The translations under genes were made by a program, and so were the position numbers. From Streptomyces novaecaesareae (lineage in GTDB: Bacteria > Actinomycetota > Actinomycetes > Streptomycetales > Streptomycetaceae), in NCBI RefSeq assembly GCF_000716875.1, contig NZ_JNWQ01000028.1:1-64000 (forward strand): a stretch of 64,000 bases of DNA. Direction: 5' to 3'. The notes below the pieces were generated by a model, which was given only the letters and a program-made list of their open reading frames with translations, was not told the DNA's origin and made no database searches. This document shows positions 37,639 through 48,071 of the stretch, piece by piece. Numbering within the stretch: position 1 is the first letter of the stretch; each line of letters opens with the position of its first letter.

Positions 37639-40494
37639 CTACCGGGCCGCGGCGCGTTGGAGGGCGCTGGCGAGGAGGGCGAGGTCGGTGGGGCCGTTGC
37701 CGAGTTCGCGGACCGGGCGGCGGGCGGGCGGGGCGCCGACCTGGAGGGGGTCTATCGCGACCACGGTCGGGCGCAGGGTGGCGGTGCGCGGGATCCGGCC
37801 GCTGATCCGGGCGGCCTGGAAGGCGGTGACGCCGCCGTCCGGGAGGCGGAGGTAGCCGCGGCCGGGGGTGTCCTCGGGGAGGGCGGCCGCGTCGCCGAGG
37901 TGGATCAGCAGGTCGGAGTCGGCCGGGTCGTCGGTGCGCAGGGCGATCCGGAGCAGGGCGGCCTCGTCCACCTCGGTGCCGGCGCTCTCCTCCGGGCGGC
38001 GGGTGGCGACGGCGAGGTGGACGCCGAGCGGGCCGCCGCGGCGGGCGACGGCGGCCAGGGCGCGGGCGAGCGGGCGGCCGGCCGGGGAGGTGGGGGAGAG
38101 CAGGGCGTCGTAGTCGTCGACGACGACGACCAGCCGGGCCGGGACGGGCGCCGCGGGGGTGGCGGCGGGGCGGGGGCCTTCGGCGCTGCGCGGCGGGATG
38201 ATGCGGGCGGCCAGGGTGGCCGGGGCGCCCACGGTGGCGGGCACCGGGACCTGCGGGTGGTCGGCGGTCACGCCGGTCCGGGCGTCCAGGCTGTGCCCGT
38301 CCAGGCCGTGTCCGTCCAGGATCCGCGCGGCGTGCCAGGAGGCGAAGTCCAGGCCGTCGAACAGCCGCTCCCGCAGGGCGAGTTCGTCCTCCAGCGCCTC
38401 GGCCGCGAGCAGTGCGGCGCGGGGGTCGGTGGCGGCGTTGACCAGGCCGGTGACGTGCGGCAGCTCGGTACAGCCGTCGAGGCCGTCCTCGGTGGCCCGG
38501 CCCTCGATGAGCGTGACGGCGAGCCGCTCGGGGCGTTCGGAGACGGCGAGCGAGGCGACCAGGGTGCGCAGCAGTTCGGTCTTGCCGGAGCCGCGGGCGC
38601 CGCCGATCAGCAGGTGCGGGCCGCCCGGGTCGGGGGAGGGGAGGGAGAGCTCGGGGTCGGCCAGGTCGAGGGTGCACAGCTCGTCCCGGGTGGTGCCGAG
38701 CAGCGCGGTGGCGGCGCCGATGCCGCCCGCGTGGGCGGCCCAGCGGGCGGACAGCTTGGCAGGGGTGACGGTGTCGAGCTGCAGCAGGTCGAGCAGGCGC
38801 AGCGCGTCGGGCAGCGGGCCGCGGGCGGCCGGGACGGCCTCGCGCAGGGGGGCGAGGACGCGGGCGAGCCGTTCGGCCCAGGCGTCGGAGACGGCGTCCA
38901 GGGAGACCTCGTGCAAGGTCTCGCGGCCGCGGGCGACCGGGCGGTCGAGCGAGAGCTGGGTGCCGACCTCGCCGGTGATCAGGGCGGTGGCGCCGAGGCC
39001 GCGGGGGAGCAGTTCGGGCTGCTCGGCGAGGCAGACCGGGAAGATGCCGACCGCCGGGCCCTGGCGCAGCAGCAGGTCGAGCGCCTGGCGGGCGGCCTCG
39101 GTGGCCGGGCGGCCGTCCACCACGACCACGGTGGCGGGGTGGCCGCCGAGGCCGCTCGGGCCGCTGAGCCGGGCGGTGAGCTCGGTCAGCCGGGCGGTGG
39201 CCTGTTCGTCGTCGAGGCCGACCAGCAGGCGGCAGTCCTGGCCGTCGACCGGGCGCAGGTGGGGCAGCCACAGGGCCCAGGCCCAGGTGTCGACGCGTTC
39301 TTCCGGGGTGCGGGTCGGGTCGGCGTCGACCAGGACCAGGCTCAGGCCGGTCGGCGGGTGCAGCGCGGCGAGCTGGGCGACGACGGCGCGGGTGAGGGAG
39401 TCCAGGCGTTCGCGCGGGCCGCTGAGGCCGAGGCTGCCGGCGGTCTGCAGGTCGAGGGTGACGGGGACGGCGGGCAGCAGTGTGCCTGGTGTGGTGCCGG
39501 GGCCGGCGGGGCGGTCGGCGGTGCCCAGGCGCAGGGTGAGCGCGTCGGGGTGGCCGGGGCCGCGCTCCCACAGCCGGGGGCCGGGGCCGACGGCGTTGAG
39601 CAGCAGGGTGGCGAGGTCGGGCCAGCGTTCGCGCTGGGCGGCGGTCTGGCGCTGTCGGACGGCCGCGTGGTGGCGCTCGGCGCTCTCCTGGCCGGGCGGT
39701 TCGGCGGCGCGGCCGGGCAGCAGGGAGAACAGGCCGCGGCCCCGGCCGGGTGCGGGTTCGGGGGCGGCGGGCGGCTCGACCGCCGGCGGTGCGGGCCGGG
39801 CGGCCGGGCCGGGGGCGGCGAGCTGGAGGTGGCCGTGGCCGTCGGGCAGGGCGGCGCGGGCGGCCGCGGCGGTGTCGGCCGGGGCCGGGGCGGCCACCTG
39901 GAGGGTGGACTCGCCGATCCGCAGCAGGGCGCCGGGCTCCAGCGGGACGGCGGCCTCGGGCGGGCCGGGCGGGACGAGCCGGCCGTCGAGGGCGGTGCCG
40001 TTGGTGGAGCCGAGGTCGCGGACGGAGACCCGGCCGTCCTCGGCGAGGTGCAGGGCGAGGTGCAGTCGGGAGACGTCCGGGTCGTCGAGCGGGACGTCGG
40101 CCTCGCCGGAGCGGCCGATCCGGATCTCCCGGCCGTGCAGCCGGTGCACGCCGCCGGCGTCCGGGCCGCCGACCACGCGCAGTTCGGCGGCGGCGGGGGT
40201 GTCGTCGGGGTCGTCGGCGGTGGGGTCGGGTTCGTTGAGGCTGAGGACGGCTCCGTCGAGCAGCGGGGGGTGGCCGAGCAGGGTGTGCTCGTCCACCCGG
40301 TGCGCCCCGGCGTAGAGGTGCACGTGGGTGGCGGCCCGCGGCCCGCGCACGCCGACGGCGCCCGCGAGGGCGCCCGCGATGGCACCGAGCGCGGTGCCGA
40401 CGGGCGCGGTGACCAGCACGTCCACGTAGGGGATGGCGGAGCCGGCGGCGGTCGGGCCGCTGCGCGGTCGGAGGACGGTCAGCCGGATCTGCAT
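37639..40494 (-). CDS. FHA-domain FtsK/SpoIIIE-type ATPase
   Basis: 951 residues from ATG 40494 (after GGGCGAGATG). An N-terminal part of about 90 residues is followed by an FHA domain (about 115-190) with REIRIGRSGEADVPL, VSRLHLAL and DLGSTNGTALDG, i.e. a phosphothreonine reader. The central FtsK/SpoIIIE ATPase domain has Walker A GGARGSGKTELLR and Walker B-like RLVVVVDDYDAL. A final region has LRTDDPADSDLLIHLGDAAALPEDTPGRGYLR. It resembles EssC/EccC-like ATPases fused to FHA, but no other type VII secretion genes are nearby. Proximity to two Ser/Thr kinases suggests phospho-dependent control. Confidence 0.85.
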   Translation of the reverse strand: MQIRLTVLRPRSGPTAAGSAIPYVDVLVTAPVGTALGAIAGALAGAVGVRGPRAATHVHLYAGAHRVDEHTLLGHPPLLDGAVLSLNEPDPTADDPDDTPAAAELRVVGGPDAGGVHRLHGREIRIGRSGEADVPLDDPDVSRLHLALHLAEDGRVSVRDLGSTNGTALDGRLVPPGPPEAAVPLEPGALLRIGESTLQVAAPAPADTAAAARAALPDGHGHLQLAAPGPAARPAPPAVEPPAAPEPAPGRGRGLFSLLPGRAAEPPGQESAERHHAAVRQRQTAAQRERWPDLATLLLNAVGPGPRLWERGPGHPDALTLRLGTADRPAGPGTTPGTLLPAVPVTLDLQTAGSLGLSGPRERLDSLTRAVVAQLAALHPPTGLSLVLVDADPTRTPEERVDTWAWALWLPHLRPVDGQDCRLLVGLDDEQATARLTELTARLSGPSGLGGHPATVVVVDGRPATEAARQALDLLLRQGPAVGIFPVCLAEQPELLPRGLGATALITGEVGTQLSLDRPVARGRETLHEVSLDAVSDAWAERLARVLAPLREAVPAARGPLPDALRLLDLLQLDTVTPAKLSARWAAHAGGIGAATALLGTTRDELCTLDLADPELSLPSPDPGGPHLLIGGARGSGKTELLRTLVASLAVSERPERLAVTLIEGRATEDGLDGCTELPHVTGLVNAATDPRAALLAAEALEDELALRERLFDGLDFASWHAARILDGHGLDGHSLDARTGVTADHPQVPVPATVGAPATLAARIIPPRSAEGPRPAATPAAPVPARLVVVVDDYDALLSPTSPAGRPLARALAAVARRGGPLGVHLAVATRRPEESAGTEVDEAALLRIALRTDDPADSDLLIHLGDAAALPEDTPGRGYLRLPDGGVTAFQAARISGRIPRTATLRPTVVAIDPLQVGAPPARRPVRELGNGPTDLALLASALQRAAAR

Positions 40495-40910
40495 CTCGCC
40501 CGCGGGTCCCTTCTGCTGATGTGAAGCCTGGTACCGCTGCCCGGCGCCGTCGTGGACGCACCGGGCGGCCGCGGCGGCCCCATTGGGCCACACGAGTGGC
40601 GAGTGTCCATCCTGCCATCCGGCACGGACGGTCCGCGCACGGTACCGGATTTGACGATCTTGCGATCATCGCCATGGTGGAGGCGACGGTGAGTCAGGTC
40701 AACCGGTGCCCCGCCGGGCCTGTGAACAGCCCGGCGAGCGGCTCCGGGGACTCCCCTAGGGGATGTCCCCCAACCCTGCTCCGATGCCCTGCCGGTCACC
40801 CCGAAAACCCGAACGGACACCGTTAGAGTGGCCGCAGACACGGGCCCGGCAGGCTCACCGCACCGGCGGAGGAGCGCCCCGCGCGGGCGGCACGGCGAGG
40901 AGTGCGACAG
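40495..40910. promoter_or_regulatory. Divergent intergenic region with nested palindromes
   Basis: 416 bp between the FHA-FtsK gene and pkaA. The clearest element is a perfect 12-nt palindrome TCCCCTAGGGGA (40752-40763) nested within GGGGAC/GTCCCC (40746-40751, 40765-40770), an operator-like or hairpin structure. TAGAGT at 40824 could be a -10 for the kinase gene. Otherwise nothing is recognised. Confidence 0.45.
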
Positions 40911-42797
40911 GTGCGGCCAGTCGGCAGCAAGTATCTGCTGGATGAGACCCTCGGGCGGGGTGCGACCGGCACCGTCTGGCGCGCAGTGGTGCGCGAGGAC
41001 GTCCAGGTGCCGGGCAGCGAGCCCGGGCAGCGGGTGGCGATCAAGGTGCTGCGCGAGGAACTGGCGGCCGACCCGGACGTCGTGATGCGCTTCCTGCGCG
41101 AGCGCTCGCTGCTGCTGCGGCTGACCCACCCCAACATCGTCCGGGTCCGCGACCTGGTCGTCGAGGGCGAGCTGCTGGCCCTGGTGATGGACCTGGTCGA
41201 GGGCCCCGACCTGGCCCGCTACCTGCGCGCCAACGGTCCGTTCAGCCCGATCGCGGGCGCCCTGCTGATGGCCCAGGTCGCGGACGCGCTGGCGGCCAGC
41301 CACGCCGACGGGATCGTCCACCGCGACCTCAAGCCGGCCAACGTGCTGCTCGCCTCCACGGTCGTGGACGGCATCGAGCAGATGCACCCGCTGCTGACCG
41401 ACTTCGGCATCGCCCGCCTCGCCGACTCCCCGGGCGTCACCCGCACCCACGAGTTCGTCGGCACCCCCGCGTACGTCGCGCCGGAGTCCGCCGAGGGCCG
41501 CCCGCAGACCTCCGCGGTGGACGTGTACGGCGCCGGGATCATGCTGTACGAGCTGGTCACCGGCCGCCAGCCGTTCCAGGGCGACAGCGCCCTCGCCGTC
41601 CTCCAGGCCCACCTGGCGCAGGAGCCGCAGCGGCCCAGCACCATGCCCGAGCCGCTCTGGACGGTGATCGAGCGCTGCCTGCGCAAGGACCCGGCCCAGC
41701 GGCCCGGCGCCACCTCGCTGGCCCGCGCCCTGCGGGTGGTCGCGGCCGGCGTCGGCGTGCACGCCTCCCCGGCGGCGGTGGACGAGGCGCTGGCGGTCGC
41801 CGCCCTGCTGCAGCCGGACCCGCGGCCCACCGCCGTCCCCGGTACCGTCCCGGCCGTCCCCGGGGTGCTGCCGGGCACCGAGGACCGCACCCAGGTGCTG
41901 CCCCCGACCGGCCCGGGCGCCCCGGCGTACGACCCGGCCGCGGCGACCAGGGTGATGGGCACCCAGCCGCCGCCCGCGCCGCCGTACGGCAGCCAGGACC
42001 GCACCCAGGTGATGCCGCCCGCCGCCGTCCCGCCGCCCCCGCCCGCCGCGCCCGGCGCGCCCGGTGCTCCGAAGGAGGAGGCGCCGCACCCGTGGCAGAC
42101 CCAGCTGCGCGCGGCGCGGGACCGCAACCAGCAGACCCAGGTCGGCTACTTCGGCCCGGAGGACTACGAGGAGTACGGCGAGCCGCAGGTCGCCCCGCCG
42201 CCCTACCAGGCCGGCCAGGGCGCCCCGCCGCCCTACCGCGGCGCCCCGGCCGGGCCGCCCGGCCACCAGCAGCAGCCGCCGGCCGGCTACCGCCAGGCCC
42301 CGCCGCCGCCCGGTTACGCGCAGCGCCCGCCGGTGGCCCCGCCGCCCTACCGGGCGGGCCAGGGGGGCCAGCCGGGCCAGGGCGGCCAGGGCGGCCAGCC
42401 CGGTGGCCGTCCGCAGCCGCCGGGCGGCTACCGGCAGGCCCCGGACGGGTACGGCCGGCCGCAGGGCGGCTACCCGCCGCCGCCCCCGCCCGCCCCGGTG
42501 CCGCGCCGGGCCGAGCCGCCCGCACCGCAGTACCGGGAGGCCCCGCCGCGCCGTGAGGAGCCGCGCGAGTCGGCTCGCCGCGAGCCCGCGCCGGCCCGTG
42601 AGCCGCGCCCGCGCAGCCGCAACCGGATGTACATCCCGGGGCTCGGCTGCCTCAAGGGCTGCCTGATGGTGCTGCTGGTGCTGACGCTGGCCTCGGTGGC
42701 GCTGTGGAACTTCACGCCGCTGCCGCACTACTGGGACAACGTGGTGGGCTGGTACGACTCCGTGCGCGACTGGGTCAGCAGCGTCTTCGGGAAATAG
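40911..42797 (+). CDS. pkaA: Serine/threonine protein kinase, PkaA-like
   Basis: 628 residues. GTG 40911 has GAGGAG 8 bases upstream and gives MRPVGSKYLLDETLGRGATGTVW; GTG 40902 is an alternative. Hanks motifs are complete: glycine loop GRGATGTVW, Lys45 in VAIKV, HRDLKPAN with Asp139, DFG with Asp164, GTPAYVAPE. After the kinase domain (about 1-270) comes a Pro/Gly/Gln/Tyr-rich linker of about 300 residues (repeated PPPYxAGQG and GYRQAP units), then a transmembrane helix near 590 (CLMVLLVLTLASVALW) and a short extracytoplasmic tail. A second kinase gene lies downstream, with a GH12 gene between. Confidence 0.92.
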   Translation: MRPVGSKYLLDETLGRGATGTVWRAVVREDVQVPGSEPGQRVAIKVLREELAADPDVVMRFLRERSLLLRLTHPNIVRVRDLVVEGELLALVMDLVEGPDLARYLRANGPFSPIAGALLMAQVADALAASHADGIVHRDLKPANVLLASTVVDGIEQMHPLLTDFGIARLADSPGVTRTHEFVGTPAYVAPESAEGRPQTSAVDVYGAGIMLYELVTGRQPFQGDSALAVLQAHLAQEPQRPSTMPEPLWTVIERCLRKDPAQRPGATSLARALRVVAAGVGVHASPAAVDEALAVAALLQPDPRPTAVPGTVPAVPGVLPGTEDRTQVLPPTGPGAPAYDPAAATRVMGTQPPPAPPYGSQDRTQVMPPAAVPPPPPAAPGAPGAPKEEAPHPWQTQLRAARDRNQQTQVGYFGPEDYEEYGEPQVAPPPYQAGQGAPPPYRGAPAGPPGHQQQPPAGYRQAPPPPGYAQRPPVAPPPYRAGQGGQPGQGGQGGQPGGRPQPPGGYRQAPDGYGRPQGGYPPPPPPAPVPRRAEPPAPQYREAPPRREEPRESARREPAPAREPRPRSRNRMYIPGLGCLKGCLMVLLVLTLASVALWNFTPLPHYWDNVVGWYDSVRDWVSSVFGK

Positions 42798-42822
42798 GAC
42801 AGGACTGAGGGGGAGCACGGGG

Positions 42823-43992
42823 ATGGGAACGCGGGGGAGCCGGGCGGGTGCGGTGCTGATGGGCGCCGTGCTCGCGGTGGCCGGGCTGCTGCTGCCGGCC
42901 GGTCCGGCAGCGGCGGCGGAGGTGTCGCACTGCGGCCAGTACGAGACCGTCCCGGTCGCGGGCGGCCGGTACGTGGTGGACAACAACAACTACGGCGGGG
43001 CCCGCCAGTGCCTCGGGACGGACGGCCGGGCCGGGTTCACCGTGCAGTCCTCCGAGGCGGCCGGGAGCCCGCCGGCCGGGCCGGTCGCCTACCCGGAGAT
43101 CTTCGACGGCTGCCACTGGGGCACCTGCAGCACGGGCAGCGCGCTGCCGGTGCGGGTCTCGGAGCTGGGGCGGGCCACCAGCAGCTGGTCCACCACGCTG
43201 CCCGCCCGGGGCGACTTCAACGCGGCGTACGACCTGTGGTTCAACACCGGCGCGACGACCCCGGCCGCCAACGGCCAGCCGGACGGCGCCGAGCTGATGA
43301 TCTGGCTGGACCGCCGCCCGGCCTCGGCCTCCCCCGCCGGGAGCACCGCGAGCATCGGCGGCGCCGGCTACACCAGCTGGCAGCTCACCATCGCCGCCAA
43401 CGGCCGGCAGTGGCCGATGGTCGCCTACCAGGCGCAGACCCCGGTCGACTCGGTCACCGACCTCGACCTGCGGGCCTTCGTCCGGGACGCGGTGGCCCGC
43501 GGGGTGGTCAAGCCGGAGTGGTACCTGATCTCGGTGGAGGCCGGCTTCGAGGTCTGGCGCGACGGCGCCGGCCTGCGGACGGAGTCCTTCTCCACCGACG
43601 TACGGCCCGGGCGCCCGGTGGGCCCGATCGGCGCCCCCGGCGGCCGCTGCCTGGCCGACCTGCCCGGCGGCACCCCGGACGGCCCCGAGCCGGTCGCGCT
43701 GCTGGACTGCGACGGCTCGCCCGCCCAGCAGTGGAGCGTGGAGATCGACGGCACGATCCGCCAGGGCGGCAAGTGTCTGGGCACCGACGGCAACCGGGCC
43801 TCGCTCAACCCCTGCAACGGCTCGCCGTACCACGTCTGGCTGGTGGGCATGGCCGGCGCGCTGTGGAACCAGGGTGCCCAGGGCTGCCTGCGCGACCCGG
43901 CGGACGGCACCGCACCGGGCGGCGGCGCCGACCTGGCCGGCTGCGACGGCTCCCCGGGGCAGCGCTGGAGTCTGCCGGACTCGGTGGGCTGA
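42823..43992 (+). CDS. Secreted GH12 endo-beta-glucanase with C-terminal ricin-type lectin domain
   Basis: 389 residues. Signal peptide 1-32 (cleavage after GPAAAA). The GH12 domain (about 35-265) shows VVDNNNYGG, YPEIFDGCHWGTC, DGAELMIWLD with nucleophile Glu157, and SVEAGFEVW with acid/base Glu243. The remaining 120 residues form a beta-trefoil CBM13/ricin-B-like domain with repeated QQW/QRW and CLG/CL motifs. GH12 enzymes cut beta-1,4-glucans and xyloglucan. It starts 25 bp after the pkaA stop, so it may be cotranscribed with a kinase gene, an unusual place for a glycosidase. Confidence 0.9.
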   Translation: MGTRGSRAGAVLMGAVLAVAGLLLPAGPAAAAEVSHCGQYETVPVAGGRYVVDNNNYGGARQCLGTDGRAGFTVQSSEAAGSPPAGPVAYPEIFDGCHWGTCSTGSALPVRVSELGRATSSWSTTLPARGDFNAAYDLWFNTGATTPAANGQPDGAELMIWLDRRPASASPAGSTASIGGAGYTSWQLTIAANGRQWPMVAYQAQTPVDSVTDLDLRAFVRDAVARGVVKPEWYLISVEAGFEVWRDGAGLRTESFSTDVRPGRPVGPIGAPGGRCLADLPGGTPDGPEPVALLDCDGSPAQQWSVEIDGTIRQGGKCLGTDGNRASLNPCNGSPYHVWLVGMAGALWNQGAQGCLRDPADGTAPGGGADLAGCDGSPGQRWSLPDSVG

Positions 43993-44188
43993 TCCGGGCT
44001 CCCGACCGCGCCCGACAGCAGGATTGACGCTTTGTCGACAATCCACGAGAATTCTCGCCCGAGAGTCCCGCTCCGGGCCCCTCAGGCGGCCCCCGCGGGC
44101 CTCCGGGCGCGTAGGTTGGTCGCTGTTGTCCCGCCCCACCGAGCGCACCGGACCCCCGGAGCGCTCCCGCGCCGCCCACGGAGCAGCA

Positions 44189-45442
44189 TTGGCACGCAAG
44201 ATCGGCAGCCGGTACACCGTCCACCAGGTGATCGGCCGGGGTTCGGCCGGGACGGTCTGGCTCGGTGAGGGGCCCGACGGCCCGGTGGCGGTCAAGCTGC
44301 TGCGCGAGGACCTCGCCGCCGACCAGGTGCTGGTCGGCCGCTTCGTCCAGGAGCGCACCGCGCTGACCAGCCTCGACCACCCCCGGGTGGTCGGCGTGCG
44401 CGACATGGTCGTGGACGGCAGCGACCTCGCCCTGGTGATGGAACTGGTCCAGGGCACCGACCTGCGCTCCCGGCTGGAGCGGGACGGCGCACTGCCGCCG
44501 CAGACCGCCGCCTCGATCATCGCCGACGTCGCCGACGGCCTGGCCGCCGCGCACGCGGCCGGGATCGTCCACCGCGACGTCAAGCCGGAGAACGTCCTGC
44601 TCGACCTCGCCGCCGCCCCCGGCCCCGGCGGCGCCCCGCGCGCCAAGCTCACCGACTTCGGCGTGGCCCGCCTGGTCGACGCCCCGCGCCGCACCCGGGC
44701 CACCCGGATCATCGGCACCCCCGACTACCTCGCCCCCGAGATCATCGAGGGCCTGGAGCCGCGCGCCGCCGTCGACATCTACGCCCTCGCCACCGTCCTG
44801 TACGAGCTGCTGGCCGGCTCCACCCCGTTCGGCGGCGGCCACACCGGCGCGGTGCTGCGCCGGCACGTCACCGAGCAGGTGCCGCCGATCCCCGGCCTGC
44901 CGGACGGGCTGTGGCGGATCATCTCCGAGTGCCTGGCCAAGGCCCCCGCCTCCCGGCTGCGCGCCGCCGAGCTGGCCGCCCGGCTGCGCGAGCAGCTGCC
45001 CTCGCTGGCCGGCCTGCCGGTGCTGGCCGTGCCCACCCAGGGCCGCGCCCCGGCCGAGGAGCAGCTGACCCCCGGCGAGGCCGTCTACGCCGAGATCGAC
45101 GCAGGGCCCGGCACCCACAAGCGCCGCCGCGGCCCCGCCGTCCCGCTGGTGCCCGGCGCCGCCCCGGACTCCACCCGGGACACCCACACCAGCCTGCGCC
45201 GCCCGTCCGCCGAGGAGCTGGCCGCGTACGCCGCCGAGTCCCGCGCCCAGCGCACGGCCCCGGGCCACCGCCGGGACCGCCAGGCGCTGCTGCGCCGCCG
45301 CCGGATGCTGGCCGTCCTGCTGGCCACCGTCCTGCTGCTGGCGGGCGCCGCGGCGGCCTGGACGGCCTTCGCGGCCACCGCCCCGGACCACGGCCGGCCG
45401 GCCCGTCCGGCCGTGCACAGCACCGCTCCGCGGGCGCCCTAG
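44189..45442 (+). CDS. pkaB: Serine/threonine protein kinase, PkaB-like
   Basis: 417 residues from TTG 44189 (CGGAG 5 bases upstream), giving [24 protein letters not shown]. Complete Hanks motifs: Lys36 in [13 protein letters not shown] with Asp130, DFG with Asp156, [10 protein letters not shown] basic juxtamembrane region ([12 protein letters not shown]) precedes a transmembrane helix near 375-395 ([18 protein letters not shown]) and a short extracytoplasmic tail with no PASTA repeats. The S. coelicolor PkaB is, as recalled, the same size. A strong hairpin follows the stop. Confidence 0.9.
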   Translation: MARKIGSRYTVHQVIGRGSAGTVWLGEGPDGPVAVKLLREDLAADQVLVGRFVQERTALTSLDHPRVVGVRDMVVDGSDLALVMELVQGTDLRSRLERDGALPPQTAASIIADVADGLAAAHAAGIVHRDVKPENVLLDLAAAPGPGGAPRAKLTDFGVARLVDAPRRTRATRIIGTPDYLAPEIIEGLEPRAAVDIYALATVLYELLAGSTPFGGGHTGAVLRRHVTEQVPPIPGLPDGLWRIISECLAKAPASRLRAAELAARLREQLPSLAGLPVLAVPTQGRAPAEEQLTPGEAVYAEIDAGPGTHKRRRGPAVPLVPGAAPDSTRDTHTSLRRPSAEELAAYAAESRAQRTAPGHRRDRQALLRRRRMLAVLLATVLLLAGAAAAWTAFAATAPDHGRPARPAVHSTAPRAP

Positions 45443-45500
45443 GGGCCTGTCTTCGAACTCCCGCCTGCGGGGCGACGCCGGGGGTTCGAAGACAGGCCCC
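45442..45500 (+). terminator. Terminator after pkaB
   Basis: Arms GGGGCCTGTCTTCGAAC (45442-45458) and GTTCGAAGACAGGCCCC (45484-45500), 17 bp perfect and extendable by 4 bp with one G-U pair. The arm begins at the last base of the pkaB stop codon. Confidence 0.85.
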
Positions 45501-45560
45501 AGGGTCCGCGGGAACGGGGGTGTCGTCATGACCACCCCCGGAACCATTACCCTGGGGGGC

Positions 45561-46673
<1,113 letters not shown>

Positions 46674-46702
46674 GCACAGACAGGTGCCAGTGGGCACCGA
46701 AC

Positions 46703-46745
46703 ACGACGAAGGCCCCCGACCGCAGCGGTCGGGGGCCTTCGTCGT
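46703..46745. terminator. Bidirectional terminator between prfB and the zinc-ribbon gene
   Basis: Inverted repeat ACGACGAAGGCCCCCGACC... (46703-46721) with its complement ending at 46745, about 19-20 bp of perfect stem around a small GCAGC-type loop. It lies between the convergent prfB (stop 46673) and small membrane protein gene (stop 46760). Confidence 0.9.
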
Positions 46746-46759
46746 ACGTCTCGTGGCCG

Positions 46760-46954
46760 TCAGGCCAGCGCCTGCCGGGCGATCAGCGCCACCGCGAGCA
46801 GCCCGGCCAGCAGGGCGAGCAGCATCGCGGGGGAGAGCGCGGCGAACGGCCCCTGCTGCTCCTGCAGTCGGGCCCGGTTGGCGCGGCACACCGGGCAACG
46901 CCCGTCGCTGACGCGGCCGTTGCAGTTGGCGCACACCAGATGGTCGCAGGTCAT
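46760..46954 (-). CDS. Small zinc-ribbon membrane protein
   Basis: 64 residues. The N-terminal half has CDHLVCANCNGR..CPVCR, with five Cys and one His that could form a zinc ribbon. The C-terminal half is a single hydrophobic segment (PAMLLALLAGLLAVALIARQ). ATG 46954 is preceded by GAGGAGGAGATCGC. Such tiny proteins are conserved between prfB and ftsE in Streptomyces (recalled). Function unknown; topology suggests a membrane-tethered cytosolic zinc finger. Confidence 0.78.
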   Translation of the reverse strand: MTCDHLVCANCNGRVSDGRCPVCRANRARLQEQQGPFAALSPAMLLALLAGLLAVALIARQALA

Positions 46955-47303
46955 GCGATCTCCTCCTCGCTGCTACAGCCAACGCGCCGGACGGGGCTTT
47001 GGTTCCCGTTCTTGCCCTGTACGGGGGAGCGGCCGGACACGGTCGCTCCCTCCACTCTGCCAGGTTCCGGCGGTTCCGGCTCCCGGGCTGTGAGATGCCT
47101 CGCAATATTCCGGGCATAACCCGACATTCTCCCCCAGGTTTCGACTGCTGTCCCGGGCGGGCCCTGCAGGCCGGTTGCGGATTCGCGTATGGTCCCAGAC
47201 CGGGAGCGGCCCTCTGCGCTCCTTTCGCCCGCCCCAGGACCGGGCCTCCGGGGCGGACCGACCGAGGACTGGCGCCGCCTAGGATGGCCTCCGTGATGCA
47301 GCC
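46955..47303. other. Divergent intergenic region upstream of ftsE
   Basis: 349 bp between the zinc-ribbon gene and ftsE. It must hold two divergent promoters. GATTCGCGTATGGT near 47181-47194 is a possible -10 context for ftsE. No repeat or RNA structure stands out. Confidence 0.35.
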
Positions 47304-47993
47304 GTGATCAGATTCGACAACGTCTCCAAGACCTATCCCAAGCAGAACCGTCCCGCCCTGGACAACGTCTCGCTGGAGATCGAGAAGGGTGAGTTCGTCT
47401 TCCTGGTCGGCTCGTCCGGCTCGGGGAAGTCCACCTTCCTGCGCCTGTGCCTGCGCGAGGAGCGTCCCAGCACGGGCGCGGTGCACGTACTGGGCAAGGA
47501 CCTCGGCAAGCTGTCCAACTGGAAGGTGCCGCACATGCGCCGCCAGCTGGGCACCGTGTTCCAGGACTTCCGTCTGTTGCCCAACAAGACGGTCGCCCAG
47601 AACGTCGCCTTCGCCCTGGAGGTGATCGGCAAGCCCAAGAGCGCCATCAACAAGGTGGTGCCCGAGGTGCTGGAGCTGGTCGGCCTCGGCGGCAAGGAGG
47701 ACCGCATGCCGGGCGAGCTCTCCGGTGGTGAGCAGCAGCGCGTGGCGATCGCCCGGGCGTTCGTGAACCGTCCGATGCTGCTCATCGCGGACGAGCCCAC
47801 CGGCAACCTCGACCCGCAGAACTCGGTCGGCATCATGAAGCTGCTCGACCGCATCAACCGCACCGGCACCACGGTGTTGATGGCCACCCACGACCAGGCC
47901 ATCGTCGACCAGATGCGCAAGCGCGTCATCGAGCTCGACAAGGGGCTGCTCGTCCGCGACCAGGCCCGCGGCGTCTACGGGTACCAGCACTGA
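47304..47993 (+). CDS. ftsE: FtsE, cell-division ABC transporter ATPase
   Basis: 229 residues, GTG start. Walker [11 protein letters not shown] loop region [19 protein letters not shown] signature [14 protein letters not shown], Walker [14 protein letters not shown] and H loop ATHDQ. With FtsX it forms the ABC-like complex that activates septal or polar peptidoglycan hydrolases, here perhaps through a NlpC/P60-type partner as in other actinobacteria. ftsX follows after 78 bp. Confidence 0.97.
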   Translation: MIRFDNVSKTYPKQNRPALDNVSLEIEKGEFVFLVGSSGSGKSTFLRLCLREERPSTGAVHVLGKDLGKLSNWKVPHMRRQLGTVFQDFRLLPNKTVAQNVAFALEVIGKPKSAINKVVPEVLELVGLGGKEDRMPGELSGGEQQRVAIARAFVNRPMLLIADEPTGNLDPQNSVGIMKLLDRINRTGTTVLMATHDQAIVDQMRKRVIELDKGLLVRDQARGVYGYQH

Positions 47994-48071
47994 CCGACCA
48001 GCGCTGACCCGCTAGGGCCGCCGGCCCGATCCGCCCGACCGAGCAGTACCGACCCTGGAGTTGTTTCCCGC

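Noticed and set aside
37099..40524. 1141-codon plus-strand open frame over the hairpin zone and FHA-FtsK gene
   Set aside because: Shadow of the minus-strand FHA-FtsK gene, with Gly/Ala/Val/Gln-rich sequence lacking domains.
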